A stretch of DNA of 64,000 bases from JAXLQL01 sp046331625 (GTDB lineage Bacteria > Acidobacteriota > Terriglobia > Bryobacterales > Bryobacteraceae): NCBI GenBank assembly GCA_046331625.1, contig JAXLQL010000020.1, forward strand, positions 102,452-166,451, in the 5' to 3' direction. A model generated the notes under the pieces. The model ran no database searches. It saw only the letters and a program-made list of their open reading frames with translations, and had not been told where the DNA came from. Made by a program: the position numbers and the translations under genes. Below, piece by piece: positions 44,767 through 53,659 of this stretch (the first letter of the stretch is position 1; every line of letters begins with the position of its first letter).

Positions 44767-45637
44767 TCGCAAGCGCGAGCGCCGATCCGGGCGAGATTCG
44801 TTTCGGACCCGCGCAGTACACGCTCTTCGTCGAGGGCAACGAATAGTCCTCGATCGATTCCTTCGTGCTCAGCGAACTACTCGAAGGTGGAGTTCCGATG
44901 CGGGCGCTCGGTCCCAGTTCGCGCATCCGAGCCGTGGCCAAGGCTCTCCAGAGCGATCAGCCGCATTGGCTCTTTCTGATCGATCGGGATTCTTGGTCTG
45001 CCGAAGCGGTCGACCGGCAACGCCAACTATTTCGCGATCGCTCCACCAACCTACTGACGTGGCGGCGACGGGCGATCGAGAACTACCTTGTGGATCCTGT
45101 ATTTTCCAGCACTCGGCTCACCTCGAGAACTCGCCGGCGTTTCACGAACTGGTGCTCGAATCATTCCGGAAACGGCTTTTCCTCGACGCCGCGAATATCG
45201 TCATCGAAGACATTCGCGAAGGGCTGAAGAACACATGGATCAAGCTGTTCACGGATCCGCAGGCGCTGCCGGACAGAGAGACGGCGCGACAGGCGCTGCT
45301 CTCGCGGCCCGAGTGGGGTGCTTTCCGCGAGAAGGCCGGCGAACACACGAAAGCGGAATTTCTTCGAGGGCAATTCGACGCCGTTGTCGATGATCTCACT
45401 GGAGGAACAGCCTCGATTCAGTTTGGCCGTGGAACCTGGCTGGAGCGCATGGATGCAAAACCCGTGTTCAACCGCGTTGTCAATGAATGGACCACGCTCG
45501 AAGACTCGGGCATAAGAGCCAGCCAAAAGCTGCGAGCGGTTGTGCGTGCCTTGGTCCGAAGGATCGCCTCTGAACCGAAATTTCTTCCAGATGATCTTCG
45601 GGAAGTGCGCGACCTCATCCTCGCCCGAACGAAGTAG
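44763..45637 (+). pseudogene. TOPRIM/DUF4435-like nuclease partner, inactivated (stop and frameshift)
   Basis: The ATG overlaps the ATPase stop. The chain starts YTLFVEGNE, carrying the TOPRIM-type glutamate (E24), but a TAG at 44844-44846 ends it after 27 codons. The same frame continues HWLFLIDRDSWSA (the DxD aspartates) and RRRAIENYLVDP, typical of DUF4435. At a TTTT run (45102-45105) the frame then shifts; adding one T restores HSAHLENSPAFHELVLES and a 175-residue helical C-terminus ending at 45637. ATPase plus DUF4435 nuclease is the AriA/AriB pairing of PARIS anti-phage systems. Two independent lesions make it a pseudogene, unless one is a sequencing error. Confidence 0.65.
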
Positions 45638-45671
45638 CCGGTTTCGTGGGGCATGCACACGGCGGGCACGC

Positions 45672-45935
45672 TCAGCGCAAAATGCGGAACCCGCTATCGA
45701 ACTGCGCGCCCAGCGGATGCGTCCAGACCACTTCCGCCTTGCCTACGAAAAACCGGTGCTGGAAGCTCACTTCCTGGCCCGGCTGCAAGGTGGGCGAATC
45801 GTGGCGCGCGCGGAATCCAAAACCGCTCACGTCAATGAGATCGCCGATGGTCTCGGTTCCACCGATGCCCAAGCGCACCTCGCCCTGGACGATGTGCCGG
45901 GTCTCGCGGCGTTGCTCGGCTACGGCAGTGTGCAT
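45672..45935 (-). CDS. PilZ-domain protein (c-di-GMP binding)
   Basis: An 87-residue single PilZ domain. It carries both c-di-GMP motifs: RRETRH near the N-terminus (RxxxR) and DLIDVSGFGFR (D/NxSxxG). The ATG at 45935 was chosen because CAGGA lies seven bases upstream; a GTG 12 codons further up is possible. Single PilZ domains act as cytoplasmic c-di-GMP adaptors, often for motility or polysaccharide export. No cyclase is nearby. Confidence 0.8.
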   Translation of the reverse strand: MHTAVAEQRRETRHIVQGEVRLGIGGTETIGDLIDVSGFGFRARHDSPTLQPGQEVSFQHRFFVGKAEVVWTHPLGAQFDSGFRILR

Positions 45936-46056
45936 AGGCAAGTCCTGACAGTAGGATTTTGCCTGGCGCACACGAAGGAATCCATGGTACGGCGTTCACA
46001 ACCTCGTCAGCGAAACACCCTGCCCGCGCGTGACGGATGTTTCGTAGCCCTACCGG

Positions 46057-47505
46057 TCACGGTTCGGGTATGGAGCATACTGTCTCGATCCGCTGGCCGG
46101 GCTCGTACTCGGGAAGCTTCGGCTTCGGGCAATCCTTCTCCGGAAGCGTGAGCGTCGGCTTGCGGCTTTCGATCTCCTTGGCGCGCGCGGCCACCGGACC
46201 CAGGCGCTTCTTCATTTCGTCGAAGCGCGTGGTAGTGCGGATCGTTGCGTCTTTGGCGGGCAGGTACATGATCTCGCGCCGCGTGTGGACCATCCTGTCA
46301 TAGAAAGGCGGATGCGTGCGGAACCAGCTCACTCCGTTCGCATAGCCTTCCTTGGTGGCCATGCGATCGAAGAAGCGCGTGAAGCCCGAAGGATCGTAGC
46401 CCGCGTTCCACATGTACTGCACGCCGAGTTGGTCGGCTTCGAGCTCGTAGTCGCGACTGACGCCGAGCAGATCGAGGCTGAGCACGAGGCCGAGTCCGTA
46501 GAAGCCGTATTGGATGGCGTAGTAAGTTCCGATGCCCGCCACGCCGCCGGTGAGGATGATCGCGGTGACCTGAGCCGCCTGATAAATGATGGACGCGATG
46601 GTGGCCTTGCGCATCAGCTTGTGGCCGTGGCGCGCGGTGACGTGTGAGAGCTCGTGCGCGAGCACGCCCGCCAACTGGGCTTCGTCTTCCACGGCTTCGA
46701 GCAGGCCGCGTTGCACGTAGAGGTAACCGCCGGGAAGAGCGAAGGCGTTGATCTCGGGCGAATCGAGCAGCGTGGTTTTCAGCGGAACGCGAAGGTCGGA
46801 TTTGGCGGCGATGCGCGAGGCGAGGTCGAGCACGTAGGCCTGGATCTCGCGGTCGTCGATTTCGCGCGGGAACATGCCGGCCATCTTCATCTCTTCGATG
46901 GTCTCGCGGCCCATCTTGACGTCTTTCTCCTGGCCGGGCGCGATGTCGCGGAAACCGATATCCTTCACGTTGCCGTATTTGCGATTCGCGTATTCTCCGG
47001 TGCGGATGCTTTCCTTGATGTGGGTCAACTCGGCGGGCCATTTCTCGATGATTTCGAGCTTGGCCCGGCGGTTCTGATAGGCCACCGGCACGGCGTGTTT
47101 GGAGAGCATTTTGGCTCTTGCCTCGAGCAGTCTCGCCGTTTGGATGCGGCAATGGATTTCCTTGCGCTCGGAGTCAGAGAGCGAGTGGCCACGGCGATCG
47201 AGCTCGGATTGTGCGTCGCGAATTTCGTGGTCGAGGCGCTTGGCTTCCATGCCGAAGTTCGAAGTGCAGTAGGACTCCGATTCTTTGAAGAACTCACGCA
47301 TGCGATCCAGTTGGTGTTGGCTGAACTCGAGCGTGGCCGCTTGATCGAAAAGTTCGTCATAAGAGAGCGTCAGCGCCTCGATCAGGGGCTTGTGAACAAG
47401 GGGAGACAGCGTCGACTTCGGCGGTTCCTTGGTGGAGAGAGGCGGCGGCCCGGCATTGGGTAATGTCGCCGCCGTCACCATCCACAGAGTGCAGGAGAGC
47501 AGCAT
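46057..47505 (-). CDS. M48-family metalloprotease (BepA/Oma1-like)
   Basis: A 482-residue exported protease. The N-terminal segment MLLSCTLWMVTAAT is a probable signal peptide. A helical stretch (about 50-170) precedes the M48 domain. The zinc motif HELSH is at 284-288 and the third ligand lies in YELEADQLG (about 353-361). NAFALPGGYLYVQRGLLE is the usual lead-in. Hydrophobic segments after the active site (AAQVTAIILTGGVAGIG) suggest membrane contact. Related enzymes control outer-membrane protein assembly. There is no TPR domain as in BepA. The Hsp20 gene lies upstream on the same strand, 22 bases away. Confidence 0.88.
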   Translation of the reverse strand: MLLSCTLWMVTAATLPNAGPPPLSTKEPPKSTLSPLVHKPLIEALTLSYDELFDQAATLEFSQHQLDRMREFFKESESYCTSNFGMEAKRLDHEIRDAQSELDRRGHSLSDSERKEIHCRIQTARLLEARAKMLSKHAVPVAYQNRRAKLEIIEKWPAELTHIKESIRTGEYANRKYGNVKDIGFRDIAPGQEKDVKMGRETIEEMKMAGMFPREIDDREIQAYVLDLASRIAAKSDLRVPLKTTLLDSPEINAFALPGGYLYVQRGLLEAVEDEAQLAGVLAHELSHVTARHGHKLMRKATIASIIYQAAQVTAIILTGGVAGIGTYYAIQYGFYGLGLVLSLDLLGVSRDYELEADQLGVQYMWNAGYDPSGFTRFFDRMATKEGYANGVSWFRTHPPFYDRMVHTRREIMYLPAKDATIRTTTRFDEMKKRLGPVAARAKEIESRKPTLTLPEKDCPKPKLPEYEPGQRIETVCSIPEP

Positions 47506-47527
47506 GACGGGCCGCCTTTTCGCCGCG

Positions 47528-48043
47528 TTACGCCGCGGCCGCGATGGCGATCGGCTTCGGAGCCGCGACTGCCGCCTTGGCGGAAGTCAAGATCAGCATG
47601 CCGTTTTCGAGCGTGGCCGTGGTGCGGTCCGGATCGATGGCTGCGGGCATCGGAATGCGGCGGCAGAACTTGCCGTTGCCGAGTTCGCTCCACAGCACCT
47701 TCATGTCTTTGGGAGCATCCGCGGGCGGCGCCGGGTGTTCGGCGCGCACTACGATTTCCTCAGGCGTGGCCGTGATGGTCACCTCTTTCGCATCGAAACC
47801 GGGGATGGCGATGCGCGCCCGAAACTCGGCGGGCATCTCGACGAGTTCGGCTGCGGGTGGCGACATCACTTCGCGCTCGGCGGCGAGCCAATCTTCCAGT
47901 TCGTGGCCGAGTTCGAAGCCGCGCCGCTCGAAGAGTTCGAAAGCGCGGCGCTGGATATCGCGCAGCATTTTCTCGAGTTCGCCGAAGACGGGGAGCGATG
48001 CACGCTCGGCCATCTTGGCTTTTTGGATCGGAAGGGTGGGCAT
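47528..48043 (-). CDS. Small heat-shock protein Hsp20 (alpha-crystallin domain)
   Basis: A 171-residue ATP-independent chaperone that holds unfolding proteins in the cytoplasm. The start at 48043 has an AGGAGA site eight bases upstream. An N-terminal helical arm (ELEKMLRDIQRRAFELFERR) precedes the crystallin domain (about 75-155) with FRARIAIPGFDAKEVTITA and RRIPMPAAIDPDRTTATLEN, followed by the GMLILTSAK strand. The tail is Ala-rich. It is upstream of the M48 protease on the same strand, a sensible stress-response pair. Confidence 0.92.
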   Translation of the reverse strand: MPTLPIQKAKMAERASLPVFGELEKMLRDIQRRAFELFERRGFELGHELEDWLAAEREVMSPPAAELVEMPAEFRARIAIPGFDAKEVTITATPEEIVVRAEHPAPPADAPKDMKVLWSELGNGKFCRRIPMPAAIDPDRTTATLENGMLILTSAKAAVAAPKPIAIAAAA

Positions 48044-48133
48044 TTTCGCGTCTCCTGTTCCTCTCCTCCGCTTCTTCGAGTGCACGCGAACTTCCATTGC
48101 TTTGGCCGTTCACATGCAACCGAAAATATTGCC

Positions 48134-49228
48134 ATGACGTGGAGCTTCAAGGTAGGACGAGTGGCCGGAATCGATGTGTTCATCCACGCGACGTTTGTGC
48201 TGCTTCTCGCGTGGGTGGGTGTAAGCGCGTGGTCGGCGGAGAAAAGCCCCACGGCAGCGCTCGACAGTGTCGGCTTCCTTACGGGCTTGTTCGCTTGCGT
48301 GCTGCTGCATGAGTTTGGCCACGCGATAACTGCCCGCCGCTATCGGATCGCTACGTCAAGCATCACGCTGCTGCCGATTGGCGGCGTGGCCAAGATGGAG
48401 CGGATTCCCGATGAGCCCGGGCAGGAGTTGCGGGTGGCATTGGCGGGGCCGCTCGTGAATGTCGGCATCGCCTTCATCTTGTATGCGGCGCTGAGACTGA
48501 CCGGAACGTGGGTTCCGGCCGAGCGGTTTGACTGGAATGCTGCTCCGCTCATCGAACGCCTTTGGGTGGCCAACGTATCGCTTGCGGTCTTCAACTTGAT
48601 CCCTGCATTTCCGATGGATGGCGGCCGCGTGTTGCGGGCGGCGCTCGCGTCGCGAATGCCTTATCCGCGCGCGACGCGCATCGCGGCGAACGTGGGCCAG
48701 ATGCTCGCGTTCGGCTTGGCTTGGCTCGGCCTGTTCGCCAACCCGATGCTCGTGTTCATCGCACTGTTTGTGTGGATCGGCGCGGGGCAAGAGGCTGCGC
48801 TCGTGGAAGCGCGCGCTACGCTCGGCAGTGCGCCGCTTCAAGCGGCGATGCTCACAGACTTCCGCGTTCTGGCGCCCGAGGAGACGCTCGGCCATGCCGT
48901 GGAACTGCTGCTCCACGGCCATCAGCAAGACTTTCCGGTGGTATCGGGCGGCCGCCTGGCGGGATTGCTGACGCGGCCCGTGCTCTTTCAAGCGCTAGCC
49001 GAGCACGGAAACGATTTGCCGGTGGGCACGGCCATGCGAACCGATTTTGCCACCATATCGATCGAGGAGCCATTGGCCGCCGCTTTTCAGAAGCTCGAAA
49101 GCTGCGACTGCCGCGTGATTCCGGTGCTCGACGGTAGCCGGCTCGCCGGATTGCTGACGCTCGAGAACGTCACGGAATACCTGACGGTGCGGCAGGCGAT
49201 GGCGGCGCGAGCGTCCGCGCTGGCGTGA
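48134..49228 (+). CDS. Site-2 protease (M50 family) with C-terminal CBS domains
   Basis: A 364-residue intramembrane metalloprotease. About six hydrophobic segments hold HEFGH (59-63) and NLIPAFPMDGGRVLRA, whose aspartate (D162) is the third zinc ligand. Residues about 235-364 are two CBS motifs (DFPVVSGGRLAGLLTRPVLF, CRVIPVLDGSRLAGLLTLEN), probable adenine-nucleotide sensors. Such proteins cut membrane-bound regulators. The ATG at 48134 starts MTWSFKVGRVAGIDVF, the family opening. Divergent from hsp20. Confidence 0.9.
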   Translation: MTWSFKVGRVAGIDVFIHATFVLLLAWVGVSAWSAEKSPTAALDSVGFLTGLFACVLLHEFGHAITARRYRIATSSITLLPIGGVAKMERIPDEPGQELRVALAGPLVNVGIAFILYAALRLTGTWVPAERFDWNAAPLIERLWVANVSLAVFNLIPAFPMDGGRVLRAALASRMPYPRATRIAANVGQMLAFGLAWLGLFANPMLVFIALFVWIGAGQEAALVEARATLGSAPLQAAMLTDFRVLAPEETLGHAVELLLHGHQQDFPVVSGGRLAGLLTRPVLFQALAEHGNDLPVGTAMRTDFATISIEEPLAAAFQKLESCDCRVIPVLDGSRLAGLLTLENVTEYLTVRQAMAARASALA

Positions 49229-49259
49229 TTTCCTGTCACCGACAGGATCGGCCCGGGCC

Positions 49260-49328
49260 TCAACCACCTGTGTAGCGGCTCAATAGCAGCCATGCCGCCA
49301 CAATCAGGATCATCCACACAATTTGCAT
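49260..49328 (-). CDS. Possible 22-residue membrane microprotein
   Basis: The frame reads MQIVWMILIVAAWLLLSRYT plus GG, a single hydrophobic helix with a basic end. It begins 34 bases after the TPR gene stop on the same strand. No ribosome site is clear, and short hydrophobic frames arise by chance, so this is only a candidate. Confidence 0.2.
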   Translation of the reverse strand: MQIVWMILIVAAWLLLSRYTGG

Positions 49329-49362
49329 GGCGCTACTATCGTAGCGCGTTGCATCGCTCTTC

Positions 49363-50316
49363 TCATCGCAGCGCGTTCACCGGAGCCTTTCCCAAGCTGT
49401 CGAGCCACGACTGCACGCGCTCGCGTTGTGGCGGATTCGCCGTTTCGAGATACGCGCGTAGCGCACCCGCGGCTTCCGCATTTCTGCCGGAGCTCGAAAG
49501 TAAGTACGCCAGCGCGAGATGCGCATGGGGAAATCGCCCGGCCGCGATTCGCAGATGCGCCAGCGCTTCGGCGATGGGCCTGTGGTTGACAGCCATCGAT
49601 ACGCCGAGTGCGTAGTTGGCGGCGGGATTGTCCGGCTCGGCGCGGACCGCGGCTCTGGCCGGCGCTTCGGCCTCGGCGTGACGATTCAGGTGAATCAGCG
49701 CGAGCGCGAGGTTGGCGTTCACCGGTGCGGCGGTTGGATCGATCGCGGCCGCCTTGCGGAACTCTTCGTGGGCACCGGCGTAATCACGCCGCTGCATCAG
49801 GCGCACACCGAGATTGTTTCGCGCTTCCATGAACTCGGGATGAATTTCGAGCGCCTTGCGCAGATGCGCCATCGCTTCGTCTTCGCGGCCCTTGGAGAGC
49901 GCTTTCTGCGCTTGAGACAACTCCTTGCGTGCGGCCGCGGGCGGCGGCGCTGCCAGCCGCTTCAAGGAAACCGATCCTGCTGGCTTGGCTTGCTGCTTCG
50001 GCCTCTCGAGCCGCAGCGTCAACGGACCCGTGAAGTCACCGATGTTCATCCATTCGCGGCGCAGGATGTTGCCTTGCGAGTCTGTTAGGCGAACTTCATA
50101 GTGTCCCGCTGTGACGTTTTTGAACTCGAAGGTTCCATCGGGCATCACCTGCGCCTTGTCTGTAAAACGGCCTTCCAGGTGTAACTCGACGTTCACGAAA
50201 TCGCCGGATATGACTCCGTTCACTTCGCCGCGAATGACTTTTGTTCCGGGTGGGCCAATCTGTGCCTGCGCAACCGCAAGGCACACCAAGGCCGTAGTCC
50301 ATACGAATCGAGACAT
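49363..50316 (-). CDS. Exported TPR protein with N-terminal beta-sandwich domain
   Basis: A 317-residue protein. The ATG at 50316 follows a GGAGG site and opens a signal peptide (FVWTTALVCLAVAQAQ). Residues about 25-105 form a regulatory-type beta domain (VIRGEVNGVISGDFVNVELH, GTFEFKNVTAGHYEVRL). Residues about 130-310 contain four to five TPR units (AMAHLRKALEIHPEFMEARN, GAHEEFRKAAAIDPTAAPVN). It probably serves as a periplasmic adaptor; the partner is unknown. It is divergent from the alcohol dehydrogenase. Confidence 0.8.
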   Translation of the reverse strand: MSRFVWTTALVCLAVAQAQIGPPGTKVIRGEVNGVISGDFVNVELHLEGRFTDKAQVMPDGTFEFKNVTAGHYEVRLTDSQGNILRREWMNIGDFTGPLTLRLERPKQQAKPAGSVSLKRLAAPPPAAARKELSQAQKALSKGREDEAMAHLRKALEIHPEFMEARNNLGVRLMQRRDYAGAHEEFRKAAAIDPTAAPVNANLALALIHLNRHAEAEAPARAAVRAEPDNPAANYALGVSMAVNHRPIAEALAHLRIAAGRFPHAHLALAYLLSSSGRNAEAAGALRAYLETANPPQRERVQSWLDSLGKAPVNALR

Positions 50317-50546
50317 GCTCGTCCTCCTGCGCTGATCGATAGTTGTGGACGCAAACCAGGCCTCATGCAAACCAGGCTGATGTGAAGCGGACGAAGCGGC
50401 GGAAGAAACTGCGGGGTTGTTCGGGAGGGTCGAGTCGGGGACCGCACTCTCAGCTTATCGAAACCCTCGCTCGCGTGCCAATAAATACTTTTGATCGCGG
50501 TCATCCCCTGAGGCGTTCTTCAACCCAAGCAGTACCATGGAACTTC

Positions 50547-51830
50547 ATGACCCACGACAGTGCCTTCGAAATGGCCACCTCATCGGTGCGCTACGGCCCG
50601 GGTGTCACTCGCGAGATCGGCATGGACCTCGTCGATATGAAGCTGAAACGCGCGCTGGTGCTCACCGATCCGTGGCTCGCCGCGATGCAGCCCGTGGCCA
50701 CCGCACTCGAATCGCTCGAGCGCAACGGCGTCGCGTTTACGCTCTATCGCGATGTGCGTGTGGAACCGACTGACCGTTCCTTCCAACATGCGATCGAGTT
50801 CGCGCGCGGCGTGGAGTTCGATGCGATCGTGGCGGTGGGCGGCGGGTCGGTGATCGACACGGCGAAAGCAGTCAACCTCTACACGTGCCACCCGCCCGAG
50901 GACTTTCTCGACTACGTGAACCCGCCGATAGGGAAGGGCATGCCCGTTCCCGGTCCGGTGAAGCCGCTGTTCGCGATCCCCACCACGGCCGGCACGGGAT
51001 CGGAGACGACGGGCGTTGCCATTTTCGACATGTCGGAGATGCACGCGAAAACCGGGATCGCGCACCGGCGCCTGAAGCCCACGCTCGGCCTGCTCGACCC
51101 CGACAACACGCGCACGCTGCCGCCGCAAGTGGCCGCTTCCGCCGGACTCGACGTGCTCTGCCACGCCATCGAATCGTTCACCGCGATCCCGTTTCAGATG
51201 CGGCCGCTGCCCGATCGTCCAGTTCTGCGTCCCGCGTATCAGGGTTCGAATCCGATCAGCGACGTGTGGTCATTGCAGGCGCTCGCGATGACGGCGCAGT
51301 ATCTGCCGCGCGTGTTCGACAATCCGCAAGACGACGAAGCGCGTGGGCAAATGCTGCTCGCCGCGTCTTATGCGGGTGTGGGATTCGGCAATGCCGGAGT
51401 GCATCTGCCGCACGGAATGTCGTATCCGGTGTCGGGCATGGTGAAAGGATTTCGCATGGCGGGCTATTTGCCGGAACATGCGATGGTGCCGCATGGCGTC
51501 TCGGTGATCTTGAACGCACCTGCGGTGTTTCGCTTCACGGCGCAGGCGAATCCGGAGCGCCATCTCCGCGCGGCCGAAGTGCTGGGCGCCGATGTCTCGC
51601 GCGCCAAAGCGGAAGACGCCGGCCGCATTCTCGCGGACGCGCTGACCCGCATCATGCGCCGCGTGCAGATTCCCGATGGATTGCGCGCGCTCGGCTACGA
51701 CTCTTCGCACATTCCCGCGCTGGTGGAAGGGACGCTCCCGCAGCATCGTGTCACCAAGCTCTCGCCGCGTGCGGCGGGGAAGGACGATTTGGCGATGTTG
51801 TTCGAGGATGCAATGGTCGCGTACCGTTAG
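50547..51830 (+). CDS. Iron-containing alcohol dehydrogenase, hydroxyacid-oxoacid transhydrogenase-like
   Basis: A 427-residue group III (iron) dehydrogenase. The start at 50547 gives HDSAFEMATSSVRYGPGVTR, the N-terminus of the HOT/ADHFE1 subgroup, which couples 4-hydroxybutyrate oxidation to 2-oxoglutarate reduction. NAD-site and catalytic signatures: FDAIVAVGGGSVIDTAKAV and FAIPTTAGTGSETTGVAI. The metal histidines lie in DVLCHAIESF and GNAGVHLPHGMSY, followed by MVPHGVSV. Subgroup assignment is by resemblance. It converges with the toxin-antitoxin pair. Confidence 0.88.
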   Translation: MTHDSAFEMATSSVRYGPGVTREIGMDLVDMKLKRALVLTDPWLAAMQPVATALESLERNGVAFTLYRDVRVEPTDRSFQHAIEFARGVEFDAIVAVGGGSVIDTAKAVNLYTCHPPEDFLDYVNPPIGKGMPVPGPVKPLFAIPTTAGTGSETTGVAIFDMSEMHAKTGIAHRRLKPTLGLLDPDNTRTLPPQVAASAGLDVLCHAIESFTAIPFQMRPLPDRPVLRPAYQGSNPISDVWSLQALAMTAQYLPRVFDNPQDDEARGQMLLAASYAGVGFGNAGVHLPHGMSYPVSGMVKGFRMAGYLPEHAMVPHGVSVILNAPAVFRFTAQANPERHLRAAEVLGADVSRAKAEDAGRILADALTRIMRRVQIPDGLRALGYDSSHIPALVEGTLPQHRVTKLSPRAAGKDDLAMLFEDAMVAYR

Positions 51831-51863
51831 CACGCTTCTGCGCAACGCGTTACGTTCTTCGAG

Positions 51864-52238
51864 TCAGGAGTCCCCGGTTTGTACCCATCGGACCCCCGAA
51901 AGCCGGGCAATGACTAGATGGTCCCGCAAGCTTCGGTCTTTGGCCGCTTCCAAAAAGGGCACAAGCACAGACAGGACCAACTGCGTTGTGGTCGGATTCA
52001 CCTTTTCTCGAATCACTCCTGGGTGATTGGCGAGAGGTAACACCGCCCAGTCGCCGAAATCCTCGTCCAAGGTCACCAGGATTCGATCATCCTCAACGGC
52101 GCGCCGTAGGATCTCGGCATCGTCGGCAGTTGCGAGCCCCACTTGGCTGACGCGAACAGCATTGTGGCCCGCCTCGCGAAGGCCTTGTGCCACTTCCTCG
52201 TCGAGCACCTGGTCGAGCAGGAGCCGCCGGCTGGTCAC
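51864..52238 (-). CDS. DUF5615 PIN-like protein, probable toxin
   Basis: A 124-residue protein of the DUF5615 (Mut7-C-like PIN) group, expected to act as a ribonuclease toxin. Aspartates typical of the fold occur in LLLDQVLDEEVAQGL (first site), ADDAEILRRAVEDDRILVTL (second) and DEDFGDWAVL (third). The GTG start overlaps the DUF433 stop (GTGA), the coupled order antitoxin then toxin. It converges with the alcohol dehydrogenase. Confidence 0.85.
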   Translation of the reverse strand: MTSRRLLLDQVLDEEVAQGLREAGHNAVRVSQVGLATADDAEILRRAVEDDRILVTLDEDFGDWAVLPLANHPGVIREKVNPTTTQLVLSVLVPFLEAAKDRSLRDHLVIARLSGVRWVQTGDS

Positions 52239-52483
52239 GCTACCTGAGGCTCGAACTCGGTTCGCTCGATTACCGAATGACAATCTTGGAGTGCTGCCGC
52301 GACACTCTCACGGGACAACTCCGGGTACTTCCTCAGCACTGCGCCGACGGATCCGGATTCGGCCAACTGATCCAGAATCACAGTGACCGGAATTCGCGTA
52401 CCGGCAATGACAGGCTTGCCGTTGCAGCGGCGTGGGTCGATCTCGATCTTCGAGGTCACTGGGCTCGATTTTAGCACCGGCAT
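52235..52483 (-). CDS. DUF433 protein, probable antitoxin
   Basis: An 82-residue DUF433 protein. The core reads IEIDPRRCNGKPVIAGTRIP, VTVILDQLAESGSVGAVLRK and YPELSRESVAAALQDCHSV, a helix-turn-helix related to VapB-like antitoxins. It sits directly before the DUF5615 gene with a four-base overlap, the classic layout of this pair. A GGGAGG site precedes the ATG very closely, so the GTG two codons in is an alternative. A decayed DUF433 copy lies at 30.3 kb. Confidence 0.85.
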   Translation of the reverse strand: MPVLKSSPVTSKIEIDPRRCNGKPVIAGTRIPVTVILDQLAESGSVGAVLRKYPELSRESVAAALQDCHSVIERTEFEPQVA

Positions 52484-52504
52484 GACCTCCCTTCCGAACG
52501 CGGT

Positions 52505-53659
52505 TCAGTGCTTCAGATGCTTCTCGAAGAACTGCTGCCATGCCGGATCGATCGCAGGACCGTTGGCGTGATGACCATCCGAAGTCAGCGTGAATTGGAG
52601 GCGATCCTCTGCGCCGAGCAGCTTATAGACTTCCTTGGCGCGATTCACGTAGCCCCAGCTCTGCCGGTCATCGGAGTCGCCGCCATTGTCCTCTTTGTTG
52701 CCGGCACCGCCGATGATGAGGAACGCGCGCGGAGCGGCGAGTGCGAGTAACTCGTGATGGTCGTGCTCGAAGCCGGGGCGGGCGGGATCGGAGTCGAGCA
52801 CGCTGAGCGGCGTGTGCTCGGAGGTTGCGATATCGGGCCAGGGGCGCATCCAGTCGAGATACCAGGGCGCGTACCAGTTGGTTCCGCCGTTGACGGCGAT
52901 GTGAGGGTCGAGCGCAACGGTGGCCTTCAACTCGGGCAGAAACGCGCCTGCATACACAGCGACCTTCGCGCCGAGCGAGAACCCGATGAGCCCGATGCGC
53001 TTCTTGTCCACTTGCTTGACGGACTTCAGATAGTCAATCTCGCGCTTGACGTCATGCACCATCTTGCCGAGCGCGAGCCAGTGCCCGAAGCGATCGTAGA
53101 CCTTCTCCGCGGCGCCGTTGCGCGCGGTGGTCTTGTCGCGATAGTTGCGAATGAATGACCAGCCGGTCAGCACCACGTAACCGCGCTCGGCGAGCCACGC
53201 ACCCCACCAATTCTCGGGCTCCATGTAGTCGGGCGAAGAAGAGCTGTAGCAGATCACCGCGGGGAACGGTCCGTTGCCTTGGCCTTTCGGGATCAGCAGC
53301 AAATGCGGCTGCGAGAAGTCTTTCTCCATCGGCAGGTCGAGATGGATGCGCGTGTACTTTTCCTTCTCGGCCGTGTCGTAAATGTGGGCCTTGCGGATAT
53401 CGCCGAACCAGCGCTTGTCGGGTCCCTTGGGCGCGATCTTGCCGAGCATGTTCACCCATCTTGCCTGGATCTGCTTGCGGCGCTTCTTCCAGTCGCCGGG
53501 CTTGTTCAGGCCCTCCACGAGCGAAGGGATGAGTTGGTTCTCCGCGCCCGGTTGTTGCGAAGGGCTGCGCGTACTCGAGACTCGATGTTGATTGAGGCGC
53601 TGCTCCGGCGGCGTCTGCGCGAGGAGCGTTGCGGCGGCGAGCAGTGCGGTGAGTCTCAT
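52505..53659 (-). CDS. Exported alpha/beta hydrolase (esterase/dienelactone-hydrolase-like)
   Basis: A 384-residue hydrolase with a signal peptide (LTALLAAATLLAQ). The nucleophile elbow is LIGFSLGAKVAVY (GFSLG). The acid residue is probably in the HHELLALAAPRAFLIIGG region, and the histidine lies in TLTSDGHHANGPA. The layout matches acetyl-esterase-like enzymes of polysaccharide breakdown; the substrate is unknown. Its start overlaps the stop of the phosphatase gene upstream by four bases. DUF433 follows after 21 bases. Confidence 0.8.
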   Translation of the reverse strand: MRLTALLAAATLLAQTPPEQRLNQHRVSSTRSPSQQPGAENQLIPSLVEGLNKPGDWKKRRKQIQARWVNMLGKIAPKGPDKRWFGDIRKAHIYDTAEKEKYTRIHLDLPMEKDFSQPHLLLIPKGQGNGPFPAVICYSSSSPDYMEPENWWGAWLAERGYVVLTGWSFIRNYRDKTTARNGAAEKVYDRFGHWLALGKMVHDVKREIDYLKSVKQVDKKRIGLIGFSLGAKVAVYAGAFLPELKATVALDPHIAVNGGTNWYAPWYLDWMRPWPDIATSEHTPLSVLDSDPARPGFEHDHHELLALAAPRAFLIIGGAGNKEDNGGDSDDRQSWGYVNRAKEVYKLLGAEDRLQFTLTSDGHHANGPAIDPAWQQFFEKHLKH

